A DNA stretch of 64,000 bases from Natrinema gari JCM 14663 (lineage in GTDB: Archaea; Halobacteriota; Halobacteria; Halobacteriales; Natrialbaceae), in the NCBI RefSeq assembly GCF_000337175.1, contig NZ_AOIJ01000087.1:1-64000 (forward strand). The letters are read 5' to 3'. A program made the translations under genes and the position numbers. Of this stretch, positions 35,549 through 44,032 are shown in pieces (within the stretch, counting starts at the first letter, position 1; each line of letters starts with the position of its first letter). The notes beneath the pieces are model-generated. The model ran no database searches. It was given only the letters and a program-made list of their open reading frames with translations, and was not told the DNA's origin.

Positions 35549-37611
35549 GCCTCCAAACGAAGGACAGCGGCGGGTCGGGCATGTCGGGAAGCTCCGACGT
35601 ACTCGGTGATCGGTTCTACCCGCTCTACGATCGGCTGTTCGGGGACGACAGCGAGTTCGTCGCCGACGTCGAGACGAAACTCGCGCAGGCCCGAATGACG
35701 GATACGGTTGAGCTCTACCTCTCGCGAGCGCTCGGGATCGGATTCATCAGCGGTCTCACCCTCTGGCTGATCGGGTTGATGCTCGGCTACGGCATCTTCG
35801 CCATCGGGCTCCTCTCGAACGAGACGCTCATTGGCATTCCGGTCGGTAACGGGCTCCTCCTCGAGATCATCGAGATGCTTCGCGTGCCGGCCGTCATCTT
35901 CTTTACCGGGCTGATACTCGGCACGATCGGCTTCGGGATCGGCTTCGGCTCGATGGTCGCGATCCCCTACTCGCGTGCGTCCTCACGCAAGCGCGAGATC
36001 AACATGCTCCTGACCGACTCGGTTTCGTTTATGTATGCCCTGTCGGTCGGTGGGCTGAACCAACTCGAGATCATCGAGGCGATGGCCCAAGCCGACGACA
36101 CCTACGGCGAGGTCGCAAAGGAGTTCCAGAGCATCGTCAAAGAGACCGAATACTTCGACATCGACTACCGAACGGCCATCCGGAAACAGGCACTGGAGAC
36201 ACCGAGTGACGATCTCGCGCAGTTCCTGACCGACATGCTCTCGATCGTCAACAGCGGCGGTGACATGCAGAGCTTCCTCGAGGACAAGAAAGAAAAGCAC
36301 ATGCGCACCGCAAAGCAGGAACAGGAACTCACCCTCGAGACGCTCGAGTTGTTCGGGGAGATGTACATGACGCTGTCGCTGTTTCCGCTGCTCCTGATCA
36401 TCATCATGGTCATCATGCAGATGATTCCGGGCGCGGGCGTCTCGAATCAGATGCTCTACATGACCGTGTACGGTTTGATTCCGATGATCGGCGTCGCCTT
36501 CATCGTTCTCGTTTCGACGGTCAAACACGACGAGCCCGGCGACGGCTTCCTCACGATGGAGAACACGGACCAACGGACCGAAACCGGCCAGGACGACGGA
36601 CTGTTGGGCCTCGGACTCGTCGAACAGTTCACCGGCGATCACAGCGTTTTCGATCGAATCAAGAACCGCGAGGGAACCTACGAGACGATAGAGGTCCTGC
36701 GGAAACCACATCACTTCTTCAGAGACAATCCGCTGATCACCCTTGCGTTGACCGTCCCGATGGCACTCGTCGTCGTCGTGACGGCCGTGGTAAACGGAGC
36801 GACACCGATGTCGTGGGAGGAACTCCTCGAGAAACCGATCTGGGGGACGGTCATCTACCTCTACATCCCGCTGTACATCATCGCCCTGCCGCTGGCGATT
36901 TTCCGCGAGTGGAACTTCCGCCACCGGACCGCCGTCGTCAACAAACTCTCCGAGGACCTCCGGAAACTCTCGAGTTCGAACGATACCGGGCTCACGCTGC
37001 TCGAGTCGTTCAAGGCCGTCTCCGACACGACGAGTGGCAAGTTGGCCCGCGAGTTCGAGATCGTTCACACGAAGGTCAACTACGGGACGAGCATGAAGGA
37101 AGCGCTCATCGAGTTCAACAACAAGTACCACATTCCGCGTCTCGCCCGAACGATGCGCCTGATCACCGAAGCGCAGGAGGCGTCAAACGAGATTTCGGAC
37201 GTTCTCCGTACAGCCGCAACGGCAAGCGAAAATCACGACGATATCCAGCGCGAACGCAAATCCCGGACCCGGATGCAGATCGTGATCATCATCATGACGT
37301 TTATGACGGTGCTCGCGGTGATCGCCATTCTCAAGACCCAGTTCATCGACACGATGGCGGGTCTCGAAAGCAGCGGTGGTGGCAGTAGCGGAGCCCCCGG
37401 CGGTGCCGGCGGTGCAATGCAGGGTGCGAACCTCAGCGAGAACATCAACGTCGACATGCTGTCGGTGTTGTTCTTCCACGCAGTGACCCTGCAGGCAATC
37501 ATCTCCGGATTTATCTGTGGCTATATGCGGGATGCCAGTATCTTGAGCGGACTGAAATACGCGGTCGGACTGTCCGCGATCGCACTCATCGGCTGGACAT
37601 TGGTGGCCTGA
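35545..37611 (+). CDS. Type II secretion system F-family protein (PilC, pilus assembly membrane platform)
   Basis: A 688-aa polytopic membrane protein that forms the inner-membrane platform for the PilB motor. Two T2SSF repeats can be seen: the first with LLTDSVSFMYALSVGGLNQLEIIEAMAQ and the second with KLSEDLRKLSSSNDTGLTLLESFKAV. Hydrophobic helices occur at about residues 55-85 and 105-135, then 265-330, 385-460 and at the C terminus. A Gly/Ser/Ala-rich stretch (SSGGGSSGAPGGAGGAMQ) lies between the last helices. Start and pilB stop overlap (ATGA), and the first pilin-like gene follows after one base, so the three are translationally coupled. Confidence 0.94.
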   Translation: MSLQTKDSGGSGMSGSSDVLGDRFYPLYDRLFGDDSEFVADVETKLAQARMTDTVELYLSRALGIGFISGLTLWLIGLMLGYGIFAIGLLSNETLIGIPVGNGLLLEIIEMLRVPAVIFFTGLILGTIGFGIGFGSMVAIPYSRASSRKREINMLLTDSVSFMYALSVGGLNQLEIIEAMAQADDTYGEVAKEFQSIVKETEYFDIDYRTAIRKQALETPSDDLAQFLTDMLSIVNSGGDMQSFLEDKKEKHMRTAKQEQELTLETLELFGEMYMTLSLFPLLLIIIMVIMQMIPGAGVSNQMLYMTVYGLIPMIGVAFIVLVSTVKHDEPGDGFLTMENTDQRTETGQDDGLLGLGLVEQFTGDHSVFDRIKNREGTYETIEVLRKPHHFFRDNPLITLALTVPMALVVVVTAVVNGATPMSWEELLEKPIWGTVIYLYIPLYIIALPLAIFREWNFRHRTAVVNKLSEDLRKLSSSNDTGLTLLESFKAVSDTTSGKLAREFEIVHTKVNYGTSMKEALIEFNNKYHIPRLARTMRLITEAQEASNEISDVLRTAATASENHDDIQRERKSRTRMQIVIIIMTFMTVLAVIAILKTQFIDTMAGLESSGGGSSGAPGGAGGAMQGANLSENINVDMLSVLFFHAVTLQAIISGFICGYMRDASILSGLKYAVGLSAIALIGWTLVA

Positions 37612-37612
37612 T

Positions 37613-38140
37613 ATGAGCGAACAACGTCCATGTGAACGAACACGGGACCGACAACGACGACCCCGTACGATCTCGATCTCCCTCGCGGATCGGGGCCAGA
37701 CCACGCAGGATTTCGCCGTCGGGATCGGCGTGTTCCTGCTTGCGATCGCCTTCGTCTTCTCGTTTCTCCCGTCGCTTATCACCCCGTACGAGTCGTCGAA
37801 CGGTGCGAAGACGGCACAGGCAGACCGGATCGCGGACCGGATCGTCGACGATCTCGGAACGGGATCGGGTAACGAGATCGACTTTACGGAGTATGCCGGA
37901 GAGGAGAATCTGACCCAGCAGCTCGGACTCCGTGCGAGCAACGATCAGGATCACGTTTACGACAGTCTGAACGTCACGTTACAATATGTGAACAATAGCA
38001 CGACGCTCAAACACCCCGAGACAACCGCTGGGGAACCGTATAGCAACCAGTCGGCAGCCAGTTCGGCACGGATCGTAACGCTCGAGGGCGACGTCGACGA
38101 GTGTGATCCCGCCTGTCGACTCGTCGTGAGGGTCTGGTGA
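37613..38140 (+). CDS. Type IV pilin-like protein (DUF7287-like)
   Basis: A 175-aa protein with a basic N-terminal leader of about 27 residues, then DRGQTTQDFAVGIGVFLLAI. The R-G/Q-T site followed by a hydrophobic helix matches the archaeal prepilin peptidase (PibD) class III signal. The mature domain contains several Asn-rich glycosylation-type sites (NLTQ, NVTL, NNST, NQSA) and a C-terminal DECDPACR Cys pair. I believe it corresponds to the haloarchaeal DUF7287 family. It sits directly after pilC in the operon. It may be a minor pilin; the major subunit cannot be singled out. Confidence 0.85.
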   Translation: MSEQRPCERTRDRQRRPRTISISLADRGQTTQDFAVGIGVFLLAIAFVFSFLPSLITPYESSNGAKTAQADRIADRIVDDLGTGSGNEIDFTEYAGEENLTQQLGLRASNDQDHVYDSLNVTLQYVNNSTTLKHPETTAGEPYSNQSAASSARIVTLEGDVDECDPACRLVVRVW

Positions 38141-38144
38141 TAGC

Positions 38145-38765
38145 ATGGCCGGCCCCGATATTCCATCCGGCGGCGATCGCGGACAAGCCTACACGCTCGA
38201 GGGGTTCATCGGCGCGATGGTCGTGCTGATGGCGACCCTGTTCGCACTGCAGTCGGTCGTGATCATGCCGTCGACCGGCGGCATCGACCGCGCCGACCAG
38301 GCACAGAGACAACAGGAAGCACTGGACGCACTGGTCGTCGCGGCAGAAGACGGAAACCTCTCGGAGACGATCCGTCGCTGGGACGGTGAGGGAGGATTCG
38401 AAGGTGCCGACGGACAGTTGGCACAGAGCGGGGACTACCGACGGTACCATCCCGATACCTTCGCCAACAAATCGACGCTCGGGAGCATATTGGACGATCG
38501 ATTCAACGAGCGTGGCGGTGGATACAACGTCGAAATCCATCCGAAAGGGAGCGAGAACAAAACGCTGGTCTACCAGTCCGGGCCCCCGCCGTCGAGCATC
38601 ACGGCCAGTTATACCGTAACGCTGTACGACGATCAGTACGTGACTCCGGACCGGGACCGAACGCTGAGCGATCTCAACGAGAGCGAGTCGGCGATCTCGG
38701 AGTTGGACAACAGACCGGATAACCCGGTCTACAACGTCGTCGAAGTCCGGGTGGTCGCATGGTAA
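38145..38765 (+). CDS. Type IV pilin-like protein (DUF7288-like)
   Basis: A 206-aa membrane-anchored protein with a short leader ending in GDRGQAYTLEGFIGAMVVLM. The R-G/Q-A prepilin peptidase site and helix are as in its neighbours. The mature part is mixed alpha/beta with WDGEGGFEG, LGSILDDRFNERGGGYNVEI and an Asn-rich NKTLVYQ site, ending YNVVEVRVVAW. The starting position is 4 bp after the previous stop, and its own stop lies within the next start (ATGGTAA). It probably corresponds to the haloarchaeal DUF7288 family. Likely a pseudopilin of the same filament. Confidence 0.85.
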   Translation: MAGPDIPSGGDRGQAYTLEGFIGAMVVLMATLFALQSVVIMPSTGGIDRADQAQRQQEALDALVVAAEDGNLSETIRRWDGEGGFEGADGQLAQSGDYRRYHPDTFANKSTLGSILDDRFNERGGGYNVEIHPKGSENKTLVYQSGPPPSSITASYTVTLYDDQYVTPDRDRTLSDLNESESAISELDNRPDNPVYNVVEVRVVAW

Positions 38766-40135
38766 CCGTCTCCGACCGACATCGCGATCGCGGGCAGTTG
38801 CTCCTCGTCGGCGCGATTACCCTCGCGTTCATCATTCTGGGAGCCGTCGTCGTCTACAACGGTGTGCTCGCCACCGAAACCGTCTCCTCCGGCCCGACCG
38901 GACGGACCGGCCCCGATGCCAAAGTGACGAACGAGGAACTCGAGAACGGACTCAGGGGTGTCGCCCATCGAGGGAACATTCGTTGGGGCAGTGACTATGA
39001 TGATACTCTCGAGAGGGTCATTACTACGGAGTACGCGGAGTCGTATCTGAACACGACGGCGAGTAGCCGCCCGACAGCCACGCGGATCGAGTCTGTCGAT
39101 GTCGTCATGGTGGCAAAGGTTGCAACGAACTCCATCGAAAGCAGATCTATCGACTTGATGAACAACGAGTCCGCGACCAACACGACGCGACGCGTCGGTC
39201 ACTTCGCCCTCGAGTTCGATCCGGACAAGAGTGAGGGTGACATAACTGTCCGGTCCGTTAACAGCAACGGCAACCTGAATGAGGTTACGATCGAAGAGAC
39301 CGGCAGTGGCTATATGATGCAATCCGGGAAGTGTTACAAAAATAAACCCATGCCACAACCCTCTCGGATAGACTTCGTTCGCGGAACGATCAGGGGACAG
39401 GAGTGCGGACTCGAATTGATCGACCCGGACGAGTCATACGACGAAGTCGAACTGTCCCTGGGAGATGAAGATGGAGCCAACGGCTCGTACGAACTCGTCG
39501 TCAAAGGAGACCAGGAAATAGACGGGAACGGGATCGATACTATTGACGGCGCGTGGGACATCGCGGCGGACGTCACGTATACCTCGACCGAGGTTTCGTA
39601 CACGCGGTTACAGCGAATTCCTCTCTACGGTGAAGGGAGTCAAAATCCCTTCGGGCGAGTTCCGGACGGGTTCTGTGATAATCTCAATCTTACTGGCGGT
39701 TCGACGACAATTGATGATGGTAAGATAACTGAGTGTGATATCAAAAAGGCCGATGGAAGCGGCTTTACCGTCGATATTGCTGATGAAAGTATTCTCGTTG
39801 GGGAAGTGAAAATCGATGGAGATCTAGATATAACCGATGAAAGCGCACTCTATGGTCGTGTAACTCAGGCACAAAATATCGATATTGACGAGGGACAACT
39901 CATCGGAGATATCAACAATACAGAAGAGCTAACTATGGACAATGGTGCGAAAATAAGTGGAGATATATCTACTGATAAGAGTATTTCTATGGGAACAAAC
40001 AGTGTCGTTCGCGGAGACATATACGCGAAAGATGATGTATATATTGATGGTGGCAGCGTCGTCTACGGTGACGTGACTGCTGACGGAACTGTCACTGTCA
40101 GCGATGGAACCGTCCACGGAGAGATCAACGATTGA
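38759..40135 (+). CDS. Type IV pilin-like protein with bactofilin-like beta-helix C terminus
   Basis: A 458-aa chimera. The N terminus has a class III signal (HRDRGQLLLVGAITLAFIIL), and residues up to about 290 look like the DUF7261-type pseudopilin domain. From about residue 310 to the end, the sequence turns into glycine-spaced beta-strand repeats such as ILVGEVKIDGDLDITDESA, AKISGDISTDKSISMG, SVVRGDIYAKDDVYIDGG and SVVYGDVTADGTVTVSDG. This pattern matches polymer-forming bactofilins with a right-handed beta-helix. The DNA for this part is AT-rich (23 of 60 G/C at 39781-39840), unlike the upstream gene. The start overlaps the preceding stop. A surface-exposed beta-helix tip or stalk is plausible but inferred. 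Confidence 0.85.
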   Translation: MVTVSDRHRDRGQLLLVGAITLAFIILGAVVVYNGVLATETVSSGPTGRTGPDAKVTNEELENGLRGVAHRGNIRWGSDYDDTLERVITTEYAESYLNTTASSRPTATRIESVDVVMVAKVATNSIESRSIDLMNNESATNTTRRVGHFALEFDPDKSEGDITVRSVNSNGNLNEVTIEETGSGYMMQSGKCYKNKPMPQPSRIDFVRGTIRGQECGLELIDPDESYDEVELSLGDEDGANGSYELVVKGDQEIDGNGIDTIDGAWDIAADVTYTSTEVSYTRLQRIPLYGEGSQNPFGRVPDGFCDNLNLTGGSTTIDDGKITECDIKKADGSGFTVDIADESILVGEVKIDGDLDITDESALYGRVTQAQNIDIDEGQLIGDINNTEELTMDNGAKISGDISTDKSISMGTNSVVRGDIYAKDDVYIDGGSVVYGDVTADGTVTVSDGTVHGEIND

Positions 40136-40320
40136 GCATCAGAAACACCAATCACATGAAACGACCACTTGAAATAACCTGTCCATATGTTCGAGACACT
40201 ATAGTCGAATCCGAACTGATCCATCCCTCTGAAAAGAACCCGATCGAAGTCACACATCAAATTACATCAGGATATAATCAATTCGAGTGTATCACTCTCC
40301 GCCGATCGGAGGTGTCGGTC
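39660..40320. other. AT-rich segment inside the pilus operon
   Basis: From about 39660 to 40320 the sequence is much less GC-rich than its surroundings. Direct counts give 23 G/C of 60 at 39781-39840 and 23 of 60 at 39961-40020, versus 34 of 60 at 38701-38760. It covers the beta-helix half of the pilin chimera and the gap before the next pilin gene. The change suggests acquisition from elsewhere, or a locally diverging surface domain. Confidence 0.7.
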
Positions 40321-40329
40321 GATGCGTGA
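40156..40329 (+). CDS. Possible 57-aa small protein in the pilus operon
   Basis: An ATG at 40156 opens a 57-codon frame (MKRPLEITCPYVRDTIVESE onward) whose stop overlaps the next pilin-like start (ATG at 40322, stop ending 40329), as other genes in the operon do. It has no recognisable domain, membrane segment or family. The frame lies in the AT-rich segment, where chance frames are less likely than in GC-rich DNA. It could also be a remnant of the gene that the inserted segment displaced. Low confidence. Confidence 0.35.
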   Translation: MKRPLEITCPYVRDTIVESELIHPSEKNPIEVTHQITSGYNQFECITLRRSEVSVDA

Positions 40330-40837
40330 CCGGTTCCATCAGGCCGATCGCGGCGTTTCGATCACGGTCACGCACGCGCTGACCATCGCTATCACGACGG
40401 TACTCATCACGATGCTCCTGATGGCCGGCGGCACGCTCCTCGAGAACCAAAAGGAAACCAGCGCGCGGCTGTCACTCGAGACGGTCGGCGAGCGCCTGAG
40501 CGACGAACTGTCGAACGTCGACCGGGCGGCGATCGGGACGAACGACACGGTGACCGCCACTGCCGATCATCCGCGAACAGTTGCAGGCTCGTCGTACACG
40601 GTCGAATTGCTCCCCGCGAGCGAGTGTGGGGACGGACGGTTTCTCGACGGGTCGACCGAGTGTCTGAAGTTGACGGCGACAGACGCCGACACCGTCGTCT
40701 ACGTTCCGGTCAAGATCGACGCGGAAATCGACGACGACTCGAAGACAGTGGCAGGCGGCACGATCGAAATCCGCCATCGCTCGGATACTGGCGATCCGAC
40801 TACCAGTGAGATATCGATCCACGGAGGGACACGATGA
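40322..40837 (+). CDS. Type IV pilin-like protein (DUF7266-like)
   Basis: A 171-aa protein with a short leader ending in ADRGVSITVTHALTIAITTV; the R-G/V-S site and the 20-plus-residue helix fit a PibD substrate. The mature region has QKETSARLSLETVGERLSDELSNVDRAAI, then a beta-rich domain with a SECGDGRFLDGSTECL Cys pair. I believe it is the haloarchaeal DUF7266 family. Its stop overlaps the next start (ATGA). Likely minor pilin. Confidence 0.83.
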   Translation: MRDRFHQADRGVSITVTHALTIAITTVLITMLLMAGGTLLENQKETSARLSLETVGERLSDELSNVDRAAIGTNDTVTATADHPRTVAGSSYTVELLPASECGDGRFLDGSTECLKLTATDADTVVYVPVKIDAEIDDDSKTVAGGTIEIRHRSDTGDPTTSEISIHGGTR

Positions 40838-41613
40838 GACGCAACCGAATCGGCGAGACGAGCGCTGGACATCCTGGCCCCGATCGTGCAGTCTCCGATG
40901 TCCTCGCGTTCGCCCTCGTATTCGCGATCATCATCGGCTCCGTCATGTTGCTGTCGATGACCGGCTTCCAAGCGATGACCGATTACAGCGACGGCGAGCA
41001 GCTACGGAACTCCGAACGAGCGATGGAAGCGCTCACGGAGAACTTCAACGACGTGCTGCGATACGACGGGATCGACAAGCGACGCGGCGAATTATCCCTT
41101 CGAGAAGGGACGTTCTCGAGCGACTCCGACGGGACAGAACTCGACATCAGTGTTGGTACCGATTCCGCCGATGCCAGTCCCGTGACGCTCGGCGAGTTCG
41201 CGTATACGACCGGGTCCGATAGGATCGTGTACGAGGGTGGCGGCGTCGTTCGGTCCGCCGAAAACGGCGGTAGCGTCGTTCTCAAGCGGCCACAGCTGGC
41301 GTGTGACGAGGGGAACGAATCGGTTCTTATTACGCTTCCCTCGGTCCAGGCCAACAACGGGTCGATACAGAGTAGCGGCACGCTCGAGGTCACGATGAAC
41401 GAAACGGACCGCAAGACACAGATCGAAAGCGGTGTCGATGAAGTAACGGTAACGGCGGATACGGACTACGACACCGCCTGGAACGCGACGTTCGAACGGT
41501 CCGGCTGGGAACGCGATACAGCCAGTCCGACCCCCAAAGCGACCTGTGGTGAAAGCACGGGCAGTGACCTCCGCGTCGTCATAACGGTCGTCGACGCCAA
41601 CGTCAAGTACTGA
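40834..41613 (+). CDS. Type IV pilin-like protein (DUF7289-like)
   Basis: A 259-aa protein, last of the pilus operon. A leader of about 25 residues ends in PDRAVSDVLAFALVFAIIIG; the DRAVS motif is the common haloarchaeal pilin processing site (cleavage before V or after A), followed by the helix. The mature domain is larger than in typical pilins, with LRNSERAMEALTENFNDVLRY and RRGELSLREGTFSSDSDGTE, several NxT/S sites (NGSIQ, NETD, NATF) and two late cysteines. Probably DUF7289. Such proteins are often encoded with PilB/PilC pairs in haloarchaea. Confidence 0.85.
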   Translation: MRRNRIGETSAGHPGPDRAVSDVLAFALVFAIIIGSVMLLSMTGFQAMTDYSDGEQLRNSERAMEALTENFNDVLRYDGIDKRRGELSLREGTFSSDSDGTELDISVGTDSADASPVTLGEFAYTTGSDRIVYEGGGVVRSAENGGSVVLKRPQLACDEGNESVLITLPSVQANNGSIQSSGTLEVTMNETDRKTQIESGVDEVTVTADTDYDTAWNATFERSGWERDTASPTPKATCGESTGSDLRVVITVVDANVKY

Positions 41614-41714
41614 CCTCGCCGTTATTTCTCCGAGATGTCGTCGGCGCTCTCGTCGCCACTGACCGTCACTACACACCCGACCCGGACGGCTGGCCGATCG
41701 GTGTCGGAATCGTT

Positions 41715-43004
41715 TCAGGCGGTCCGATCGTCCCAGTCCCCCGTGAGCATCGCCCGCAATCCCGCTCGAGCGGCGAGCGCCTCGACGCGTGCGGCGCGTT
41801 CGTCCGGCTCACCCCCGGTCGCGAGATAGAGACCGTTCGAGAGCTGTGTCGGGGCGGTCATCGGCGAGCCGTCGGCGTGAATGGGAGCGGCGTTCAGAAC
41901 CGTGCCGTCGGCGTCGTCGGGGCTCCACGGGACGTCGATACCGGAGAGGCCGCGCTCGAACAGGTACTCGGCGGCCTCCACGAGTGCTCCCTCCGCCGTC
42001 GAGTGGCCGATCGCGCCGATCGAACCGCGATCGTTGAAGAATCGGACGACGTATTCGCCGCCGTCGGTACCGGTGTCGCCGGCAGCGGTCGAGCCGTCCG
42101 ATCCGCCGTTGGAAGTCGACTTCGACCGGTCGTCCGATTCGGTCTCCACTGCGTCGTTCACACCGGTTTCGCGGGCAGTGTCGGCGTTCGAGCCCGTAGT
42201 GCTCCCGCGTTCGGTTCGAGTCGCGTCCGTTCCCGGGTCGGTGGCGTCGCTGCCAGAGTCGGCGGTCGATCCGGATCGAGAGTCGGCTCCGCAGGTGTCC
42301 TTCGTCTCCTCGTCTCCAGCAACCGCCGATTCGCTGAATCGAATCGAGACGTCGGTCCGGGTCTCTCTCGATCCTGTCCTGTCGTCGGCGAACGCGACGA
42401 CGAGCTGGTCGAGGAATCGGTCGACCGCGGCATCGAATTCGTCGGCGTAGGCATCGCCCTGCACGGCGGCCGTCGTCAGTTGCTCGACGATCGAGTCGAC
42501 GACACGGGGCCGCTCGAGTGCGAGTCGCCGGGCGACGTGGTTCCGCGAGTGGTGCGTGAGTCTGCGAGCGAGGGCTGCCCTCGAGTAGTCATCCACTGTC
42601 GACTCCGCGTCGGCGAGTTCGGAGAGAGTAAGAGCATGGTACTCGATATCAGACGCGCCCGCAAGCAGGAGGTACTCGCGGCCGTTCGTATAAATCGCGC
42701 GGTCAATACCCGTCCAGCTCATCGCCCCCCGCAGCGCGGTGGCACGTGACTCCTCGAGGGACGTATCGTAGGCCTCGACGGCAACGAGCAGCGCGGGCAC
42801 CGAATCGACCATCGGCACGTATTCGACTCGCGTCCCGTCGACAGTCCGGTCGGTCACACACGAGTCGCCACGACAGTCCCAGCCAAGGGCCTCGAGGAAA
42901 GGCTCGACGAGCCACGTGCGGGTTTCACCGCGAGATGCCGGCGGAGAAGAGTCGATCAGCGCCGCAGTGCGGACGACGAACGGTCGAAGGTCGAGCGAAG
43001 GCAT
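41715..43004 (-). CDS. Uncharacterised protein with HsdR_N-like N-terminal domain
   Basis: A 429-aa protein of unknown function. Residues about 1-170 (TRTWLVEPFLEALGWDCRGD, ALLVAVEAYDTSLEESRATAL, WTGIDRAIYTNGREYLLLAG) resemble the N-terminal nuclease-like domain of type I restriction R subunits (HSDR_N), but the full Asp-x(n)-Glu-x-Lys core is not evident; a Val-Glu-Ala occurs where a Glu-x-Lys would be expected. Residues about 225-315 are Ser/Thr/Asp/Gly-rich and disordered-looking. The last 110 residues (EYVVRFFNDRGSIGAIGHS) form a conserved-looking domain with ATGGEPDERAARVEALA. No methyltransferase or specificity subunit is nearby. It lies between pilus and chemotaxis operons. Confidence 0.7.
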   Translation of the reverse strand: MPSLDLRPFVVRTAALIDSSPPASRGETRTWLVEPFLEALGWDCRGDSCVTDRTVDGTRVEYVPMVDSVPALLVAVEAYDTSLEESRATALRGAMSWTGIDRAIYTNGREYLLLAGASDIEYHALTLSELADAESTVDDYSRAALARRLTHHSRNHVARRLALERPRVVDSIVEQLTTAAVQGDAYADEFDAAVDRFLDQLVVAFADDRTGSRETRTDVSIRFSESAVAGDEETKDTCGADSRSGSTADSGSDATDPGTDATRTERGSTTGSNADTARETGVNDAVETESDDRSKSTSNGGSDGSTAAGDTGTDGGEYVVRFFNDRGSIGAIGHSTAEGALVEAAEYLFERGLSGIDVPWSPDDADGTVLNAAPIHADGSPMTAPTQLSNGLYLATGGEPDERAARVEALAARAGLRAMLTGDWDDRTA

Positions 43005-43123
43005 TCGTCGGGAGTATTCGGCGAACCGTCATGTAACGAGTGGTTGTTCTCCGACCTGTGAACCACAGCACGGGTTCTCGCAGGTAGCCCGACATCGCCA
43101 ATGCGTTCCACGTCCCGTCTCCG

Positions 43124-44032
43124 CTACGACGTGGAGTTCGAGTTCGGACGGCGGTCGGCCGCCCCGCCGCCCGTGCCGCGTCCTTCCCGCTGGTAGATTC
43201 GCAGGCGAGCCTCGCGGACGGCGAACGCCGACTGGAGCGATGGCGGGATCGTCTCGGCCTTGCCGATGACGAGGTAGCCGTCCGTTCGAAGTGACCGGGC
43301 GATCGTTTCGAGCATCGGTCGCTTGTACGCGTTGTCGATGTATATGAAGAGATTCCGGCACGTGACGAGATCGAACCCCGACTTCGGGTCGTCGTTGATC
43401 AAGTCGTGGCGCTGAAAGCGAACGTTTCGCTTGATCTCGTCACTGATACGGTAGGTCCGACCGTCGACATCGACGTACCGCCGGTAGTCGTCGAGAAAGG
43501 AGAGTTGCTCGTCGAAATCAACCGTCCGTGATTCCTCGTAGACGCCGTTCCGAGCCGTTTCGAGCGCCGGTGTACTGATGTCGGTCCCGAGAACGTAGAC
43601 GCTGGACTCGTCGATCTTGGGATCGTCACGCGCGAGCATCGCAAGCGAGTACGGTTCTCGGCCGTCGGCACACGCGGCACTCCAGACTCGGACGGTCGTC
43701 TCTTTCGCGGACAGCTTCCGGAGGACGGTCCGAATCCCCGACCAGACATCCGGATTCCGAAAAAAGCCGGTGACGTTGATACTCATCGCCTCGAGCAACG
43801 CCTCCTGTTCGTCGGCATCGGCTCGCAGGTGCTCGAAGTACTCCTGATACGTCTCGTTTCTGGTCCGTCGCATCCGCGAGGAGATACGCCGGTCGAGGTA
43901 GCTGTCGTTGTAGTGACTGGTCGCGAACGACAGCTCGTCTTCGACGAACGCGAGGAGATCGGCGAACACCTCGTCGTCACGGTCACCGTCGTCGGGGTCT
44001 GTGCCGGCGTCGCCAGCGCCGTCACCGATCAC
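43124..44032 (-). CDS. cheR: Chemotaxis protein methyltransferase
   Basis: A 302-aa SAM-dependent methyltransferase that methylates glutamates on chemoreceptors. After an acidic start (DDGDRDDEVFADLLAFVEDEL) comes the helical N-terminal domain YLDRRISSRMRRTRNETYQEYFEHL, then SINVTGFFRNPDVWSGI. The SAM-binding domain has VRVWSAACADGREPYSLAML, VLGTDISTPALETARNGVY, KRNVRFQRHDLINDDPKSGFDLVTCRNLFIYI and GYLVIGKAETIP. The start overlaps the cheD stop (ATGA). It is the last gene of the chemotaxis operon. Confidence 0.95.
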   Translation of the reverse strand: MIGDGAGDAGTDPDDGDRDDEVFADLLAFVEDELSFATSHYNDSYLDRRISSRMRRTRNETYQEYFEHLRADADEQEALLEAMSINVTGFFRNPDVWSGIRTVLRKLSAKETTVRVWSAACADGREPYSLAMLARDDPKIDESSVYVLGTDISTPALETARNGVYEESRTVDFDEQLSFLDDYRRYVDVDGRTYRISDEIKRNVRFQRHDLINDDPKSGFDLVTCRNLFIYIDNAYKRPMLETIARSLRTDGYLVIGKAETIPPSLQSAFAVREARLRIYQREGRGTGGGAADRRPNSNSTS

